NCBI GenBank assembly: GCA_027622375.1
Contig: JAQCAB010000003.1
Location: 62,001 to 126,000 of the forward strand
Reading direction: 5' to 3'
Source: Bacteroidota bacterium
GTDB taxonomy: Bacteria > Bacteroidota > Ignavibacteria > UBA10030 > UBA8401
Length of the DNA: 64,000 nt
Of the stretch, positions 63,561 through 64,000 are shown piece by piece. The position numbers and the translations under genes are program-made. Numbering within the stretch: the first letter of the stretch is position 1; each line of letters opens with the position of its first letter. Below the pieces are notes generated by a model, which had not been told where the DNA came from, made no database searches, and saw only the letters and a list, made by a program, of their open reading frames with translations.

Positions 63561-64000
63561 TGTTTACAAATTTAGAAACTAATTTACTTTCAAAAATAAA
63601 AGTTAACACTCCCGCAGTGCGTCAAAGATTGGCAACAATGTTCACGCGCCGCGCAATTAAACAGGGCTCACAAATTGCATATTACATAAAGGCAATTGAG
63701 TCAATTGATTTAACAACTTTACAAGCTGATGATACTGAAACAAACGTTCGCCGTTTGTGCGAAAAAGCAATTAATCCAGTAAATCCAAAATTTTTAAATC
63801 AACTTGGTTTTGATAAAAAAATAAAAGTTGGCGCAGTTTGTGTTTATGAAAGGATGATTCCATACGCAAAAGAAGTTTTAATAAATTCTGAGATTCCAAT
63901 TGCAGCAGTTTCAACCGACTTCCCTGCCGGACAAACAAGTTTAGATAATCGTCTTTCACAAATTGAACATGCTGTTAAACTTGGCGCTAATGAAATTGAT
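63560..64000 (+). CDS. deoC: Deoxyribose-phosphate aldolase, 5' part
   Basis: The first 147 codons are in the window and the frame is open at the right edge. The protein reads IDLTTLQADDTETNVRRLCE, VGAVCVYERMIPYAKEVL, AAVSTDFPAGQTSLDNRLSQ and LGANEID, matching DeoC. It splits deoxyribose 5-phosphate to glyceraldehyde 3-phosphate and acetaldehyde, the end of deoxynucleoside catabolism. This complements tdk, nupC and the purine nucleoside phosphorylase earlier in the window. Confidence 0.93.
   Translation, partial: MFTNLETNLLSKIKVNTPAVRQRLATMFTRRAIKQGSQIAYYIKAIESIDLTTLQADDTETNVRRLCEKAINPVNPKFLNQLGFDKKIKVGAVCVYERMIPYAKEVLINSEIPIAAVSTDFPAGQTSLDNRLSQIEHAVKLGANEID

Overview
The window is strongly AT-rich bacterial chromosome with dense gene packing and mostly minus-strand operons. 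The gene content points to the Bacteroidota/Chlorobi/Ignavibacteria side of the tree, most likely an Ignavibacteria-type bacterium. The reasons are: a secreted protein ending in a type IX (Por) secretion sorting domain with the typical NFPNPFNPST start; promoters of the TTG-N20-TAnnTTTG type; type III glutamine synthetase; a bc complex with split cytochrome b next to a multiheme cytochrome c; and gene order zapA / 6S-like RNA / rny. The lineage call is an inference from these features, not from a marker-gene tree.

Layout. 1-1.7 kb: a partial SirB1-like gene, a LOG-family hydrolase and ygfZ. 1.77-7.2 kb: a five-gene minus-strand operon that is the most unusual part of the window. It encodes an exported beta-barrel-like protein, an exported TPR protein, a MotA-like and a MotB-like stator pair, and a membrane protein that joins a FliF C-terminal-like periplasmic domain, a coiled coil, one membrane span and a FliG-like rotor domain. 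No filament, rod, hook or export gene accompanies it, so it looks like a flagellum-independent motor. 7.4-10.6 kb: secG, then a plus-strand nucleoside salvage set (tdk, nupC, purine nucleoside phosphorylase). 10.6-25.2 kb: a 14.6 kb respiratory block running from ferredoxin, Rieske protein, split cytochrome b and an octaheme cytochrome c through a cupredoxin-like protein, cytochrome c oxidase subunits I, III, IV and II, heme A synthesis (ctaA, ctaB), an ABC transporter and Sco1. Its subunit II carries an unusual insertion of about 175 residues.

25.3-31.8 kb: a small ABM-like protein, the secreted beta-propeller protein, and an lrp-glnN-apt-YIP1 gene set headed by a nested palindrome that looks like an Lrp operator. 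31.9-50.7 kb: an almost gap-free minus-strand run of housekeeping genes (mutase large subunit, mutL, dipeptide epimerase, ftsY, pgsA, purF, nadB, coaE, rny, 6S-like RNA, zapA, a coiled-coil gene with a fresh 84-bp tandem duplication, pheT, pheS, rplT, rpmI, infC with an AUU start, thrS). 50.7-53.7 kb: a secreted esterase and a DPP-IV-like peptidase. 53.8-54.2 kb: four tRNA genes (Val, Leu, Cys, Gly). 54.3-64 kb: greA, yajC, tgt, a large secreted TolB-propeller/amidohydrolase protein, pdxH, the membrane pyrophosphatase hppA, tRNA-Phe, a short asparaginase-like gene, and deoC cut by the window edge.

Taken together the cell appears to respire aerobically through a menaquinol:cytochrome c reductase and an A-type heme-copper oxidase, to salvage nucleosides and deoxyribose, to secrete proteins by the type IX route, and to own a probable rotor/stator machine of unknown output. 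No insertion sequence, prophage, integrase or CRISPR array was seen.
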